A DNA stretch of 63,939 nt from an uncultured SAR86 cluster bacterium (GTDB lineage: Bacteria > Pseudomonadota > Gammaproteobacteria > Magnimaribacterales > D2472): NCBI GenBank assembly GCA_902516285.1, contig CABXXT010000007.1:1-63939 (forward strand), read 5' to 3'. Each line of letters opens with the position of its first letter. The stretch's first letter is position 1. The notes under the pieces were generated by a model. That model worked only from the letters and a program-made list of their open reading frames with translations, ran no database searches and was not told the origin of the DNA. Position numbers and translations under genes: made by a program. Below, one piece after another: positions 54,432-62,927 of the stretch.

Positions 54432-55355
54432 ATGAAAAATATATTTAGTTTTTTATCAAGATTTACAAATAAAAAAATTTTATCTTTTGACGGTGGTGGT
54501 GTAAGAACTATAGCATCGCTAGTTTTTTTAAAAAAACTTGAAGCAGAAAGTGGCAGAAAAATTAGTGATAGCTTTGACATGTTTATTGGCACTAGTGCTG
54601 GAGCCTTTAATGCTGCTTGTTTTGCATTTGGTGGATTTACAGCTGATAAAGTAAAGAGTTATTGGACTGATACTTATCTCAAGAAAATCATGAAAAGTTC
54701 ATTTTTTTGGGATAAAGCATCTTTGATTCAAGCAAGACCAAGATATGAGAATGCTGGCAGATTAGAGGTTCTTAGAGAGATTTTTGGAGAAAATACTCTT
54801 GATCAATCTAATAAGCCTTTTTTATCTCTTTGTTATGACATAGAAAAAAGATCTCATGTTATTCATAACTCTAAAGATACTCCAGAAATAACTTTTGTTG
54901 ATGCCTTAGCTGCTTCAAGTGCTGCACCAATGTATTATCCAACATATCAAATGCCTGATAAATCATGGATGATTGATGGAAGTATTGTCACCAATAATCC
55001 CACTCTTATAGGATATATTCATGCAAAAAAAATACTTGATACTCAAAATATAAAAATATTGAGTATTGGTTCGGGACAAAATAAAAATAAAATTGAGGGA
55101 AATGCATCGAAAAAATGGGGAGGTGTCGGTTGGTTACGTAATGATATTATGGGTATGTTATTGGATTCTGAAATTCATAACGATATTTCTGATGATATAT
55201 TCCAGGAAAATTACTTAAGAGTTAATTCACCCAGAGGCAAAATTAACAAGTTTTTGGATGATGATTCTCCAGAGAATTTAGAAAAAATTCATTTAATGGG
55301 TCTTGAGTGGTGGTCTAAATATGGTGAAGAAACATTAAAATTCATTTATGAATAA
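54432..55355 (+). CDS. Patatin-like phospholipase
   Basis: 307 residues with the oxyanion motif SFDGGGVRTIA at about 18-28 and the nucleophile S55 in GTSAGAFNAA. The catalytic Asp is in WMIDGSIVTNNP, where the usual DGG/DGA reads DGS. No signal peptide is evident, so it probably acts in the cytoplasm or is delivered without Sec. Patatins release fatty acids from phospholipids or sterol esters; the context of lipid-like redox genes is suggestive only. Confidence 0.9.
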   Translation: MKNIFSFLSRFTNKKILSFDGGGVRTIASLVFLKKLEAESGRKISDSFDMFIGTSAGAFNAACFAFGGFTADKVKSYWTDTYLKKIMKSSFFWDKASLIQARPRYENAGRLEVLREIFGENTLDQSNKPFLSLCYDIEKRSHVIHNSKDTPEITFVDALAASSAAPMYYPTYQMPDKSWMIDGSIVTNNPTLIGYIHAKKILDTQNIKILSIGSGQNKNKIEGNASKKWGGVGWLRNDIMGMLLDSEIHNDISDDIFQENYLRVNSPRGKINKFLDDDSPENLEKIHLMGLEWWSKYGEETLKFIYE

Positions 55356-55391
55356 AGATGCATATAAAATATATAATTTATAGTACTTAAC

Positions 55392-55420
55392 TTGACTTAT
55401 TTTGCTCAAAAAAGTCTAAT
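55392..55420 (+). promoter_or_regulatory. Sigma-70 promoter of the TonB-dependent receptor
   Basis: TTGACT (55392-55397) and TCTAAT (55415-55420) with a 17-base spacer, each one mismatch from consensus. It lies 35 bases before the GTG start and is followed by the ribosome site AGGGGG (55444-55449). Confidence 0.65.
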
Positions 55421-55455
55421 ATCCTATTAAATTCACTAATGCTAGGGGGCCCAGC

Positions 55456-58400
55456 GTGAAAAAATATTTTTTATCGTTAATTTTTTTATTACCTTTCACA
55501 ACTTTTATAATTTCTCAAGATGTTGAAGAAGAGGAAAATGTTGAAGAGGTAGTTGTTACAGGCATAAAAGCTAGTCTTATAGATGCCTTAGAAATCAAAA
55601 GAAATAAGGTTGGAGTAACTGAAATTGTTACTGCAGAGGATATAGGTAAGTTTCCAGATGGAAATTTAGCTGAATCTTTAGCTCGTATAGCTGGTATTTC
55701 TATTGAAAGAAGCAATATTGAAGGTTCAACTATTGCTGTTAGAGGACTTGGACCTGAGTTTAACATGGTCACGCTTAATGGTAGACAAATGCCAACAGCT
55801 CCCGCAGAATTTGGCGGTGGAAGAGCATATGACTTTGGCGCAATCTCATCTCATGGAGTATCAAGATTAGAGGTATATAAAAGTCCAAATCCATCATTGC
55901 CCTCAGGTGGACTTGGTGCAACTATAAACATGGTAACTGCAAAACCTCTTGAGTCAGATAATGGAGGCTCGTTTAGCGTTTTATTAATGGGTGATTCCAC
56001 CAATGAAATTGGTCAAGATTACACACCAGAGATTGAATTTGTTAATTCTTATAAAAGCTCATTTGGCGGCCTTGAGTGGGGCTTGGCAGTTTCAGGTTCT
56101 TATCATGATAGAAATAATAGAGAAGAAACTACAAATGAAATAACTTGGTTCCCAAGTAGCTTAGTTTCAGTACCTACTTTTGGTCCAAATATTTCAAATA
56201 ATAATACTAGATCTGATGGAGTCACATTTAGACCAAACTCATTCCAGCTTGGATACAGAGATAACGAAAGGGTAAGAGAAAACTTCTCAGCATCATTTCA
56301 AATCGGTGGTGAAAAAGTAACTTACACTATAGATACTACATTTTCATCTGTAGAGTTTGGGACTAACAGTGATATGGTTGGCTCTTATTTAGATCATCCA
56401 TATAGAACTGATCAATACGGTAATATAAGCGGTTTTGACAATGTTGTTATTGATAAAAATGGCGTAATGACAAACTTTGATGTGATTGGATCTGTGGCTT
56501 CTTATCAACATACATTAAGATATGAAGATAGTAAATCAACTAACCAATCCGTAGGCTTTAATATTGAATGGGAAGTTAGTGATAGTTTAGTTTTAGAATT
56601 TGATGCTCATCAATCTTCTGCAGCTGTAAAAGGAAACCAAAACGCTCTTAACTTTGGAAATGGCTCATGGTCTGGTTATGGAGATGGTTTACCATTTGAT
56701 AATGGTAATCCATATAATCAGTGGGCTGAACTTGACAAAGTAACATGGACAGCAACTGATGATATACCAGGATATATTCCTGTATATGATATTGGTTTCC
56801 AATATTTTGGCAGAACTGTAAGAGATCTTGAGGCAAGAGATATTACCTCAACAACAGCAATGCTTGAAGATGCAAGAAGAATGAATGATACAAATCAATT
56901 CCAATTTAAAGGAGATTGGAAAAATCTTGATGGCGCACTATCAGAATCATTAGTATCTGTTCAGTTTGGTGTTTCCTATACAAAACAGAATTTCAAAAGA
57001 GTCAAAAGAGAAAATCAACTTTTTTCACCTGAACAATTCGGTTCTGATGCTGCTGTTATCTGGGGACCAAATAACTGGGATGACACAGTATTTACTAAAA
57101 CAAGTTTAGCTGGAATTATGGGAGATAGTTCAAGCATACCAACAGTTCCATATTTCTTTAAAATTAGTAAAGCTGATGCAATTGCTGGCTATGAAGCTGG
57201 TTATTGGGCAGCAGGTTGGGGATGTCCAGACAATAAACTAACTGGCTGTTATGGAGATATCTTTGATGATACAAAAGTAGTTGAAGAAACAACAGTTGCT
57301 TTTGCACAAGCAAATTTTGAAGGAGAAATGAACTCAAAACCTTGGAAGTTAACTGCTGCCTTGAGATATGAGGAAATTGATTTGGCTACTCCACAAGATT
57401 ATCAAAGACCAGGCAATTCTTTTATTGGTCAATACAGCTGGGGTGAGGGGCCTTACTTGATTTACAAAGATTTTGTTAATGTAACAGGTAACTTTGAATC
57501 TACAGCTGATGAAATTTTACCAAGTATTGCCTTTAGTATTTCTACTACAGAAAATACAGTGGTTAGGGCAAGTATAGGTAGAACAATTGCTAGACCAAAT
57601 CTTGAAGATTTTTCTCCAAATGTCGTTTTTCCTCAGTTTCCAAATATAGCTGTAAGGAATCAAGCTGCAACTTCAGGTAATCCATCACTTGAACCATTAA
57701 TAAGTGACAATATTGATTTTGCATTTGAATATTATTATGGAGAAGGGAGTTATGTTGCCCTTAATCTTTTCCAAAAAGATCTTTCGAATTTTGTAGGAAA
57801 CGAAACAGCTATTGGTGTAACTTTCCCAGGTATGTATGATGTAAGATATGGTCTACCTGGAAAAGGACCAGCAGATACTACAACCGCAGTTTTAAACTGG
57901 CCTAACATGCAAACTATTGACCAAGTTGCTTTTGGATCAGTAGATTGGTGGCAAACACTCATGAAAATTTATGTTGCAACATTGCCAGGAACATCATGTA
58001 CTCTTGATCAGAGAACATGGAGCGATTATTTCTACTATAACAGTATGGAATGTGTTGAAGGTAATGCAACATTTAATCCATTAGCAGGTTTTGATGTATT
58101 TAGACCTGAAAACATTAATGAAGGTACTGTTGAAGGAACTGAAATTTCTGTTCAACATTTCTTTGCTGACACCGGTTTTGGTGTTGTTGCTAATTACACA
58201 ATGATTGATGGAGATACTGAGGGCACACCAGGTAACGTTGGTGATGAATTTGCATTGCCTGGATTTGGTGACTCTGGAAACGTTTCAGTTTTTTACGAAG
58301 ACGAAAAGTTCTCTGCAAGAATATCAAATAATTATAAAGCTGAAACATATCAAGGGTATGATCAGTACAATCCATTATTTGTAGAGGCTAGAAGTCAGGT

Positions 58401-58566
58401 AGATGTAAGTTTTAACTATAATGTTAACGAAAACACTACAGTATTTGTTGAAGGAATGAATGTTACTGATTCAGAAGTAAGACTATTTAGCAGATATGAG
58501 AATATGTTATTTTTAGCTCAAAATCATGGACCAGTTTATAAAATTGGTTTTAGAGCAAAATTTTAA
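55456..58566 (+). CDS. TonB-dependent receptor
   Basis: 1036-residue outer-membrane transporter. GTG start; signal peptide about 1-20 (FLSLIFLLPFTTFIIS). After an acidic linker the TonB box region EEVVVTGIKASLIDALEIK leads to the plug domain (GKFPDGNLAESLARIAGISIER, AVRGLGPEFNMVTLNGRQM). The beta-barrel ends in the terminal aromatic residue (KIGFRAKF). The plug pattern is that of the Caulobacter/Xanthomonas carbohydrate- or complex-substrate type rather than a siderophore receptor. No cognate degradation enzymes are identified, so its substrate is unknown. Terminator follows. Confidence 0.94.
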   Translation: MKKYFLSLIFLLPFTTFIISQDVEEEENVEEVVVTGIKASLIDALEIKRNKVGVTEIVTAEDIGKFPDGNLAESLARIAGISIERSNIEGSTIAVRGLGPEFNMVTLNGRQMPTAPAEFGGGRAYDFGAISSHGVSRLEVYKSPNPSLPSGGLGATINMVTAKPLESDNGGSFSVLLMGDSTNEIGQDYTPEIEFVNSYKSSFGGLEWGLAVSGSYHDRNNREETTNEITWFPSSLVSVPTFGPNISNNNTRSDGVTFRPNSFQLGYRDNERVRENFSASFQIGGEKVTYTIDTTFSSVEFGTNSDMVGSYLDHPYRTDQYGNISGFDNVVIDKNGVMTNFDVIGSVASYQHTLRYEDSKSTNQSVGFNIEWEVSDSLVLEFDAHQSSAAVKGNQNALNFGNGSWSGYGDGLPFDNGNPYNQWAELDKVTWTATDDIPGYIPVYDIGFQYFGRTVRDLEARDITSTTAMLEDARRMNDTNQFQFKGDWKNLDGALSESLVSVQFGVSYTKQNFKRVKRENQLFSPEQFGSDAAVIWGPNNWDDTVFTKTSLAGIMGDSSSIPTVPYFFKISKADAIAGYEAGYWAAGWGCPDNKLTGCYGDIFDDTKVVEETTVAFAQANFEGEMNSKPWKLTAALRYEEIDLATPQDYQRPGNSFIGQYSWGEGPYLIYKDFVNVTGNFESTADEILPSIAFSISTTENTVVRASIGRTIARPNLEDFSPNVVFPQFPNIAVRNQAATSGNPSLEPLISDNIDFAFEYYYGEGSYVALNLFQKDLSNFVGNETAIGVTFPGMYDVRYGLPGKGPADTTTAVLNWPNMQTIDQVAFGSVDWWQTLMKIYVATLPGTSCTLDQRTWSDYFYYNSMECVEGNATFNPLAGFDVFRPENINEGTVEGTEISVQHFFADTGFGVVANYTMIDGDTEGTPGNVGDEFALPGFGDSGNVSVFYEDEKFSARISNNYKAETYQGYDQYNPLFVEARSQVDVSFNYNVNENTTVFVEGMNVTDSEVRLFSRYENMLFLAQNHGPVYKIGFRAKF

Positions 58567-58582
58567 TTAGATTTCATTAATT

Positions 58583-58611
58583 AAAAGAGGGCTTTATGCC
58601 CTCTTTTTTTT
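58583..58611 (+). terminator. Rho-independent terminator after the TonB receptor
   Basis: AAAAGAGGGC pairs with GCCCTCTTTT around TTTAT, followed by a T run. Confidence 0.9.
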
Positions 58612-58624
58612 ATATAATATATAT

Positions 58625-60682
58625 ATGAGAATTTTTAACTTATTTATAGTTATTTTTTTTATTGCTTCATGTGGAGGCGGTGGAGGTGGTGGCTCGCCTG
58701 CAGTACCATTTGCAATAACATTAGCATCAAATATTTTTTCTCTTGAAGAGGATACTACTTTCAATGGCTCGATATCAGCAACTGCTAATGAAGTTGTTAC
58801 CTTATCCTATTCAATAACGTCAACAACCACTAATGGAAGTCTTAATTTATCCGGCTCTGGTTCAATTACATATATTCCTAATAAAGATTTTAATGGCCAA
58901 GACCAATTTACATATTCAGTGACCGCCAGTGAAAAAAATGTTACTGAAACTTCAACAGTTTCGATCACTGTTAACCCTGTAAATGATGCTCCAACAATCT
59001 CAATAGTCACAAACCAAGATTACGATGACGGAAATTTATTATTTGATCAAAATCCTATATTTTCAATAACTTTTAACGATATAGATAACGAAGTAAATGA
59101 ATTATTATTTAGCTCAAAAGTAAATTCGATTGAAGTACCTTCAACATTCACATCGACTGGAGAAAATTCAGGTGATATTCAACTAGATTTATCAACACTA
59201 ACTAATGCCGGACTATTTAATACAGAAATTATTATTTCAGACGGCAGCTTATCCAATAGTGATATGTTTACCACATGGTTAATTTCTAACAAAACGACTG
59301 TAACAATAAATCAAGACGACAATCCAGATGACGGATTTGATGGTGGCGCAAAAACACAAAAAGATTATTATGTATATTATTTATCTGGAAGTCCAAACTC
59401 AATTGGAAGAACAAAATATTTATTTATTGGTGATTCTCTTGATGGTCAAAGTGATATAGATCTATACAGAAGGGCATTAGTTGCTTCGGTTAATAAATTA
59501 CGAAATTCAGATGCTTCAGAATTTTTTAGTGATGATTACTTTACAGTGGTTTCTGCTGAGCCTGTTGATCCAGATGGTACTTCTCCTGTTGCTGTTAGAA
59601 CAGGTTGTTATGATTTTGACGAAGACATTTATTGTATTGGAGAAATGGATACTGATATTTTTGATGAACTCCTACCAGATAATGTTTTAGTATCTGTCCT
59701 CACAAGAGTTGTAAATCCTGATACTGGACTTGGAAGAGGAGTCAATCAAGGTTATAAAAATATTCAACGTATAAGAGATGACGATCCTGAAAGAACCAGA
59801 CATACTTTAATGCATGAGCTTGGTCATGCTCATGGATTTATGGGGGATGAGTATAGAAGTGATGAAAGAGATCTGACGGACAATGGATACAATGTAAACA
59901 CTTCAACACAATCCGATGTTGATTTAATCAAATGGAATCATCACATTGAAGATAAGTTAAATGTTTTAGGAAAAGAAATTAAAGTTTGCTATAACAGAGC
60001 TGATGGTTCGATTGCAGATTTTGATGATGTTGGTATTAATATTGAGGACTGTAATTGCTTTGTAAATATCTGGGATTCTGACGGTAATTTTGTAAGTAAA
60101 AATCCCGAATGCAGCAAAGTAGGATTATTTGAAGGTAACTACTATGGTCTATATGATAATTTTAGGCCAACTTATTGTTCAGTTATGGATAAATGCACAA
60201 GCGGAGGATATGGCCCAGTTAATGTTGAGGGTTTCGCGGTCGGCTCCATTCAAAACCAAGGATTTTATAGAGCTGATTCTGTTGGCTATACAAGAAATGA
60301 GGCTGGAAATAGAAGTGGAATAAGAATTGAAATGGATGTTGCATATGATACTTCCAAAATTACCTTAAAATGGTATGTTAACGGAGTAGAAGATGCTTCG
60401 AAAGAAAATCAAACCACAGTAACTTTTAATAGACCAACAAATAATTCAATACAATTTTATACAGCAAAAGCAATAGATTTGACAGGAACAATTTCAGCGA
60501 TAGACGATGTTACAGACTACAACGATTTTTATGAGGGAGCTTTTCAATCATATTTTGGATGGTACTCACAAGCTACAGGATGGGTAATCGAGGATAATTC
60601 ATCAGAATATGTAAATTATGATTACGGTTCATTATATGGTCCACTTGGATTTACATGGGCTTTTAACTGGACAAGGCTATGA
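58625..60682 (+). CDS. M64-type metallopeptidase lipoprotein with cadherin-like domain
   Basis: 685 residues. The N-terminus is a signal peptide with lipobox (LFIVIFFIASCGGGG), followed by a cadherin/VCBS-like region (about 30-125, TYIPNKDFNGQDQFTYSVTA and SITVNPVNDAP) and a second Ig-like stretch. The catalytic domain contains the zinc motif at residues 397-410, HELGHAHGFMGDEY: H397, E398, H401, then D408 seven residues later, followed by EY. This HExxH-x6-DEY pattern fits peptidase family M64 (IgA peptidase family). Several downstream cysteines suggest an extracellular, disulfide-bonded enzyme. The next gene overlaps the stop by 4 bases. Confidence 0.87.
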   Translation: MRIFNLFIVIFFIASCGGGGGGGSPAVPFAITLASNIFSLEEDTTFNGSISATANEVVTLSYSITSTTTNGSLNLSGSGSITYIPNKDFNGQDQFTYSVTASEKNVTETSTVSITVNPVNDAPTISIVTNQDYDDGNLLFDQNPIFSITFNDIDNEVNELLFSSKVNSIEVPSTFTSTGENSGDIQLDLSTLTNAGLFNTEIIISDGSLSNSDMFTTWLISNKTTVTINQDDNPDDGFDGGAKTQKDYYVYYLSGSPNSIGRTKYLFIGDSLDGQSDIDLYRRALVASVNKLRNSDASEFFSDDYFTVVSAEPVDPDGTSPVAVRTGCYDFDEDIYCIGEMDTDIFDELLPDNVLVSVLTRVVNPDTGLGRGVNQGYKNIQRIRDDDPERTRHTLMHELGHAHGFMGDEYRSDERDLTDNGYNVNTSTQSDVDLIKWNHHIEDKLNVLGKEIKVCYNRADGSIADFDDVGINIEDCNCFVNIWDSDGNFVSKNPECSKVGLFEGNYYGLYDNFRPTYCSVMDKCTSGGYGPVNVEGFAVGSIQNQGFYRADSVGYTRNEAGNRSGIRIEMDVAYDTSKITLKWYVNGVEDASKENQTTVTFNRPTNNSIQFYTAKAIDLTGTISAIDDVTDYNDFYEGAFQSYFGWYSQATGWVIEDNSSEYVNYDYGSLYGPLGFTWAFNWTRL

Positions 60683-61161
60683 GAATATTCTTGATAATAA
60701 CTATTTTTACTATGTGTATTAGTTTTAATGTATTCTCTTCAAATGCATTAAATATTATTCCTACTGAAAGCAATAAACCATTAGACCCAGTTTCAATTGA
60801 AAATAAAGCTAAAATTTTCTCATTATCTGGTAACAAAAGTGGTTTGAAAATAAATAAATCTGTCATAGCAAAACCCTCAAATACAACCTTAAAAAATTTG
60901 ATGCCATTTTCAAAAAGAGATAAATACGCATTGAAAGTTCTGAATGAAGATAAAAAAACTATTATGATCTATGGTTTAGGCAATCCCTTTTATATTCATG
61001 CACAACATATTGATTTTGAAGATAGAGAATTTTTTGGTGGTTATGTAAATGCAGATTTTAAGGTTGCATTCTCTTTAGATTTAGATATTTCTTATTTAAT
61101 TCTTCTTGAACAAAATGAAGGATTTTTAAGAGAAATTAATGAAATAAAACTCATTAATTAG
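60679..61161 (+). CDS. Exported hypothetical protein coupled to the M64 peptidase
   Basis: 160-residue protein with a signal peptide (about 1-20, FLIITIFTMCISFNVFSS). The mature protein has a basic, extended N-terminal part (IENKAKIFSLSGNKSGLKIN) and a beta-rich C-terminal half (MIYGLGNPFYIHAQHIDFEDRE, FGGYVNADFKVAFSLDLDIS). I do not recognise the family. The ATGA overlap with the peptidase gene and shared export suggest a partner, inhibitor or substrate, which is inference. Confidence 0.7.
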   Translation: MRIFLIITIFTMCISFNVFSSNALNIIPTESNKPLDPVSIENKAKIFSLSGNKSGLKINKSVIAKPSNTTLKNLMPFSKRDKYALKVLNEDKKTIMIYGLGNPFYIHAQHIDFEDREFFGGYVNADFKVAFSLDLDISYLILLEQNEGFLREINEIKLIN

Positions 61162-61185
61162 CTTTAATTACAATCTTTTTATTTC

Positions 61186-61214
61186 TTGAAAGCTTTTGTT
61201 TTAAAGAGTATATT
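61186..61214 (+). promoter_or_regulatory. Promoter of tRNA-Gly
   Basis: TTGAAA (61186-61191), 17-base spacer, TATATT (61209-61214), ending 12 bases before the tRNA. Good match to sigma-70 for this AT-rich genome. Confidence 0.65.
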
Positions 61215-61226
61215 AATCTCCCAAAT

Positions 61227-61302
61227 GCGGTACTAGCTCAGTTGGTAGAGCGTCTGCTTGCCAAGCAGAAGGCCGCCGGTTCGAGACCGGCGTACCGCAC
61301 CA
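61227..61302 (+). tRNA. tRNA-Gly (anticodon GCC)
   Basis: GCGGTAC/GTACCGC acceptor stem, D arm TAGCTCAGTTGGTAGAGC, anticodon stem CTGCT/AGCAG around TGCCA with loop TTGCCAA, giving GCC, and T arm GCCGGTTCGAGACCGGC. CCA is encoded (61300-61302). A weak T-rich stretch after it may terminate transcription. Confidence 0.97.
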
Positions 61303-61396
61303 CATATATATCTATATCAAATTTTTATACTATTTTTTTTAAAATGCTTCATTAATAAGATATTATTATTTTTCATTTATTTAATAGGAGATATAT

Positions 61397-62101
61397 ATGA
61401 AAAATTATATTTATAGTTTTTTTGCATTGTTATTAATATCATCTCAATCTGTTTTTTCTGCAGGCTACTTAGCAACTTATTCTTTTCAAGTTTCAAATCC
61501 AGCAGCATATATAGAAGCAGTTGATGAATTAATGGCTACTGAATGGGGAAAATCTTTTCCATCAGTTGTTGCTGTTCATCAATATGCATTTAATGGATAT
61601 GATGATGCTACACACGTTGTTGTTTTAAATTATGATGATCCTGAGAGTGTAGGTTCTGGTACTGAATCATTTAATGATCCTATATTTCAATCCTTTTTAG
61701 CAAAAACTGCTTCAATTGCTGAACCAGTTGAGCAAACATTAAATATGAAATTAATTAGTGGTGGAAATGAAGATCCATTAAAGAATCAAGTTTATACAAT
61801 ATACAGAATGCAAGTTAAGGATCCTGGATCATATGCAGCAGCTTATTCTGATGTTATCGAAGCGCAGGCTGAAGCTGGAAATATTATAGGTTCATATGGC
61901 TTGAGACAGCTTGTAGGTGGAGACTCAAGATATTACACGCATTACGCATACTTTAGTGCTGGAAGTATTGGTGAACAATTATCAACGAGTGAAGCACTAT
62001 TTTCATCAGATTCTTACGCAACTTTTGCAGAAGAAGTTGGCGAAAATAGAAGAATAATGAATGTTTCTACTTTAGTTAATTTAGTAACATATAACAATTA
62101 G
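61397..62101 (+). CDS. Exported tandem ABM-like protein
   Basis: 234 residues with a signal peptide (about 1-21, FFALLLISSQSVFSA). The mature protein seems to be two ferredoxin-like halves: one beginning YLATYSFQVSNPAAYIEAVDEL and a second beginning VYTIYRMQVKDPGSYAAAYSDV, both continuing with a helix, strands around VVVLNYDDPESV or YAYFSAGSIGE and a helix SFLAKTA or TFAEEVG. The DP(G/A)(S/A)Y motif after the first strand is shared by both halves. Function unknown. Ribosome site TAGGAG; the next secreted gene starts 9 bases later. Confidence 0.8.
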   Translation: MKNYIYSFFALLLISSQSVFSAGYLATYSFQVSNPAAYIEAVDELMATEWGKSFPSVVAVHQYAFNGYDDATHVVVLNYDDPESVGSGTESFNDPIFQSFLAKTASIAEPVEQTLNMKLISGGNEDPLKNQVYTIYRMQVKDPGSYAAAYSDVIEAQAEAGNIIGSYGLRQLVGGDSRYYTHYAYFSAGSIGEQLSTSEALFSSDSYATFAEEVGENRRIMNVSTLVNLVTYNN

Positions 62102-62110
62102 GAGAGATTT

Positions 62111-62863
62111 ATGAAAATTTTATTTAGTTTATGTTTATTGACTAGTTTACTAGTTTTTGCAGATGATCATGAAGAAGATAAACCAATGTATGAAGCTAAT
62201 GTAGCAGAGTATTATTTTTCTTCTTTCAAAGAAGGCAAAGATATGGATGACATGATGAAGTGGGCTGAAAAATGGGAAAAATGGGCAACTACTGGTGATG
62301 CTGCTGAACCTAATGCAGATTATAGTGCATCTATCTTAGTACCATATTATGGTGTTAACTTGGATCAGGTAGACTTTGTATGGCTAGGAATTAATTCAAA
62401 TCCAGAAATGCAAGCAATTGGAAATGACTACTGGGTTCAAAATGGTGAAAAGCTTTTGGCTGAACTGCCGGTTACAAATTCACAAGTTGCAAATACTTGG
62501 CAAAGAACTGTTTCTGAGACACCAGATGGCTCTGCAGGATATGTTGTTTATTCAGATTGTAGATATGGTGAGGGTGTTACTGCTCAACAGGAATACGATG
62601 CATGGTTTGCTTTTGCTCAAGCTGCAAAAAAATTAGGAGATGTCGCTGGCAGAAAAATGATATGGCCTACTATGGGGGTAACACCTGGATGGGATTATGA
62701 TTATGTCCAAGCAGTGTACACATCTTCAATAACTGATTATGGTAAAAACTGGACTAACTTTTGGGGTGCAGATAATGAGATGCCTGAATATGAAGCAATG
62801 GTTGCAATGGGTGGTGAGTGTGAAAATGAAAGATCATTTACTATAGTTCCAATCAAAAATTAA
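62111..62863 (+). CDS. Exported protein, paralogue of the 46.2 kb gene
   Basis: 250 residues, signal peptide about 1-17 (ILFSLCLLTSLLVFA) followed by DDHEEDK. It is alignable by eye with the 46151-46888 protein: AEYYFSSFKEGKDMDDMMKW, TWQRTVSETPDGSAGYVVYSDCRYGEGV, FAQAAKKLGDVAGRKMIWP, GWDYDYVQAVYTSSI (each shown in part). Two cysteines in the second half correspond to those of the paralogue. The partner upstream gene and this one form an operon. A terminator follows after 17 bases. No biochemical role is recognised. Confidence 0.8.
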   Translation: MKILFSLCLLTSLLVFADDHEEDKPMYEANVAEYYFSSFKEGKDMDDMMKWAEKWEKWATTGDAAEPNADYSASILVPYYGVNLDQVDFVWLGINSNPEMQAIGNDYWVQNGEKLLAELPVTNSQVANTWQRTVSETPDGSAGYVVYSDCRYGEGVTAQQEYDAWFAFAQAAKKLGDVAGRKMIWPTMGVTPGWDYDYVQAVYTSSITDYGKNWTNFWGADNEMPEYEAMVAMGGECENERSFTIVPIKN

Positions 62864-62880
62864 TTTTTAGTTTCAGTATC

Positions 62881-62906
62881 AAGGAGGCTTTATGCCTCCT
62901 TTTTAT
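62881..62906 (+). terminator. Rho-independent terminator
   Basis: AAGGAGGC pairs with GCCTCCTT around TTTAT, followed by TTT. It ends the two-gene secreted-protein operon before the monooxygenase. Confidence 0.9.
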
Positions 62907-62927
62907 TTTATAAGGCATAATTAATAC

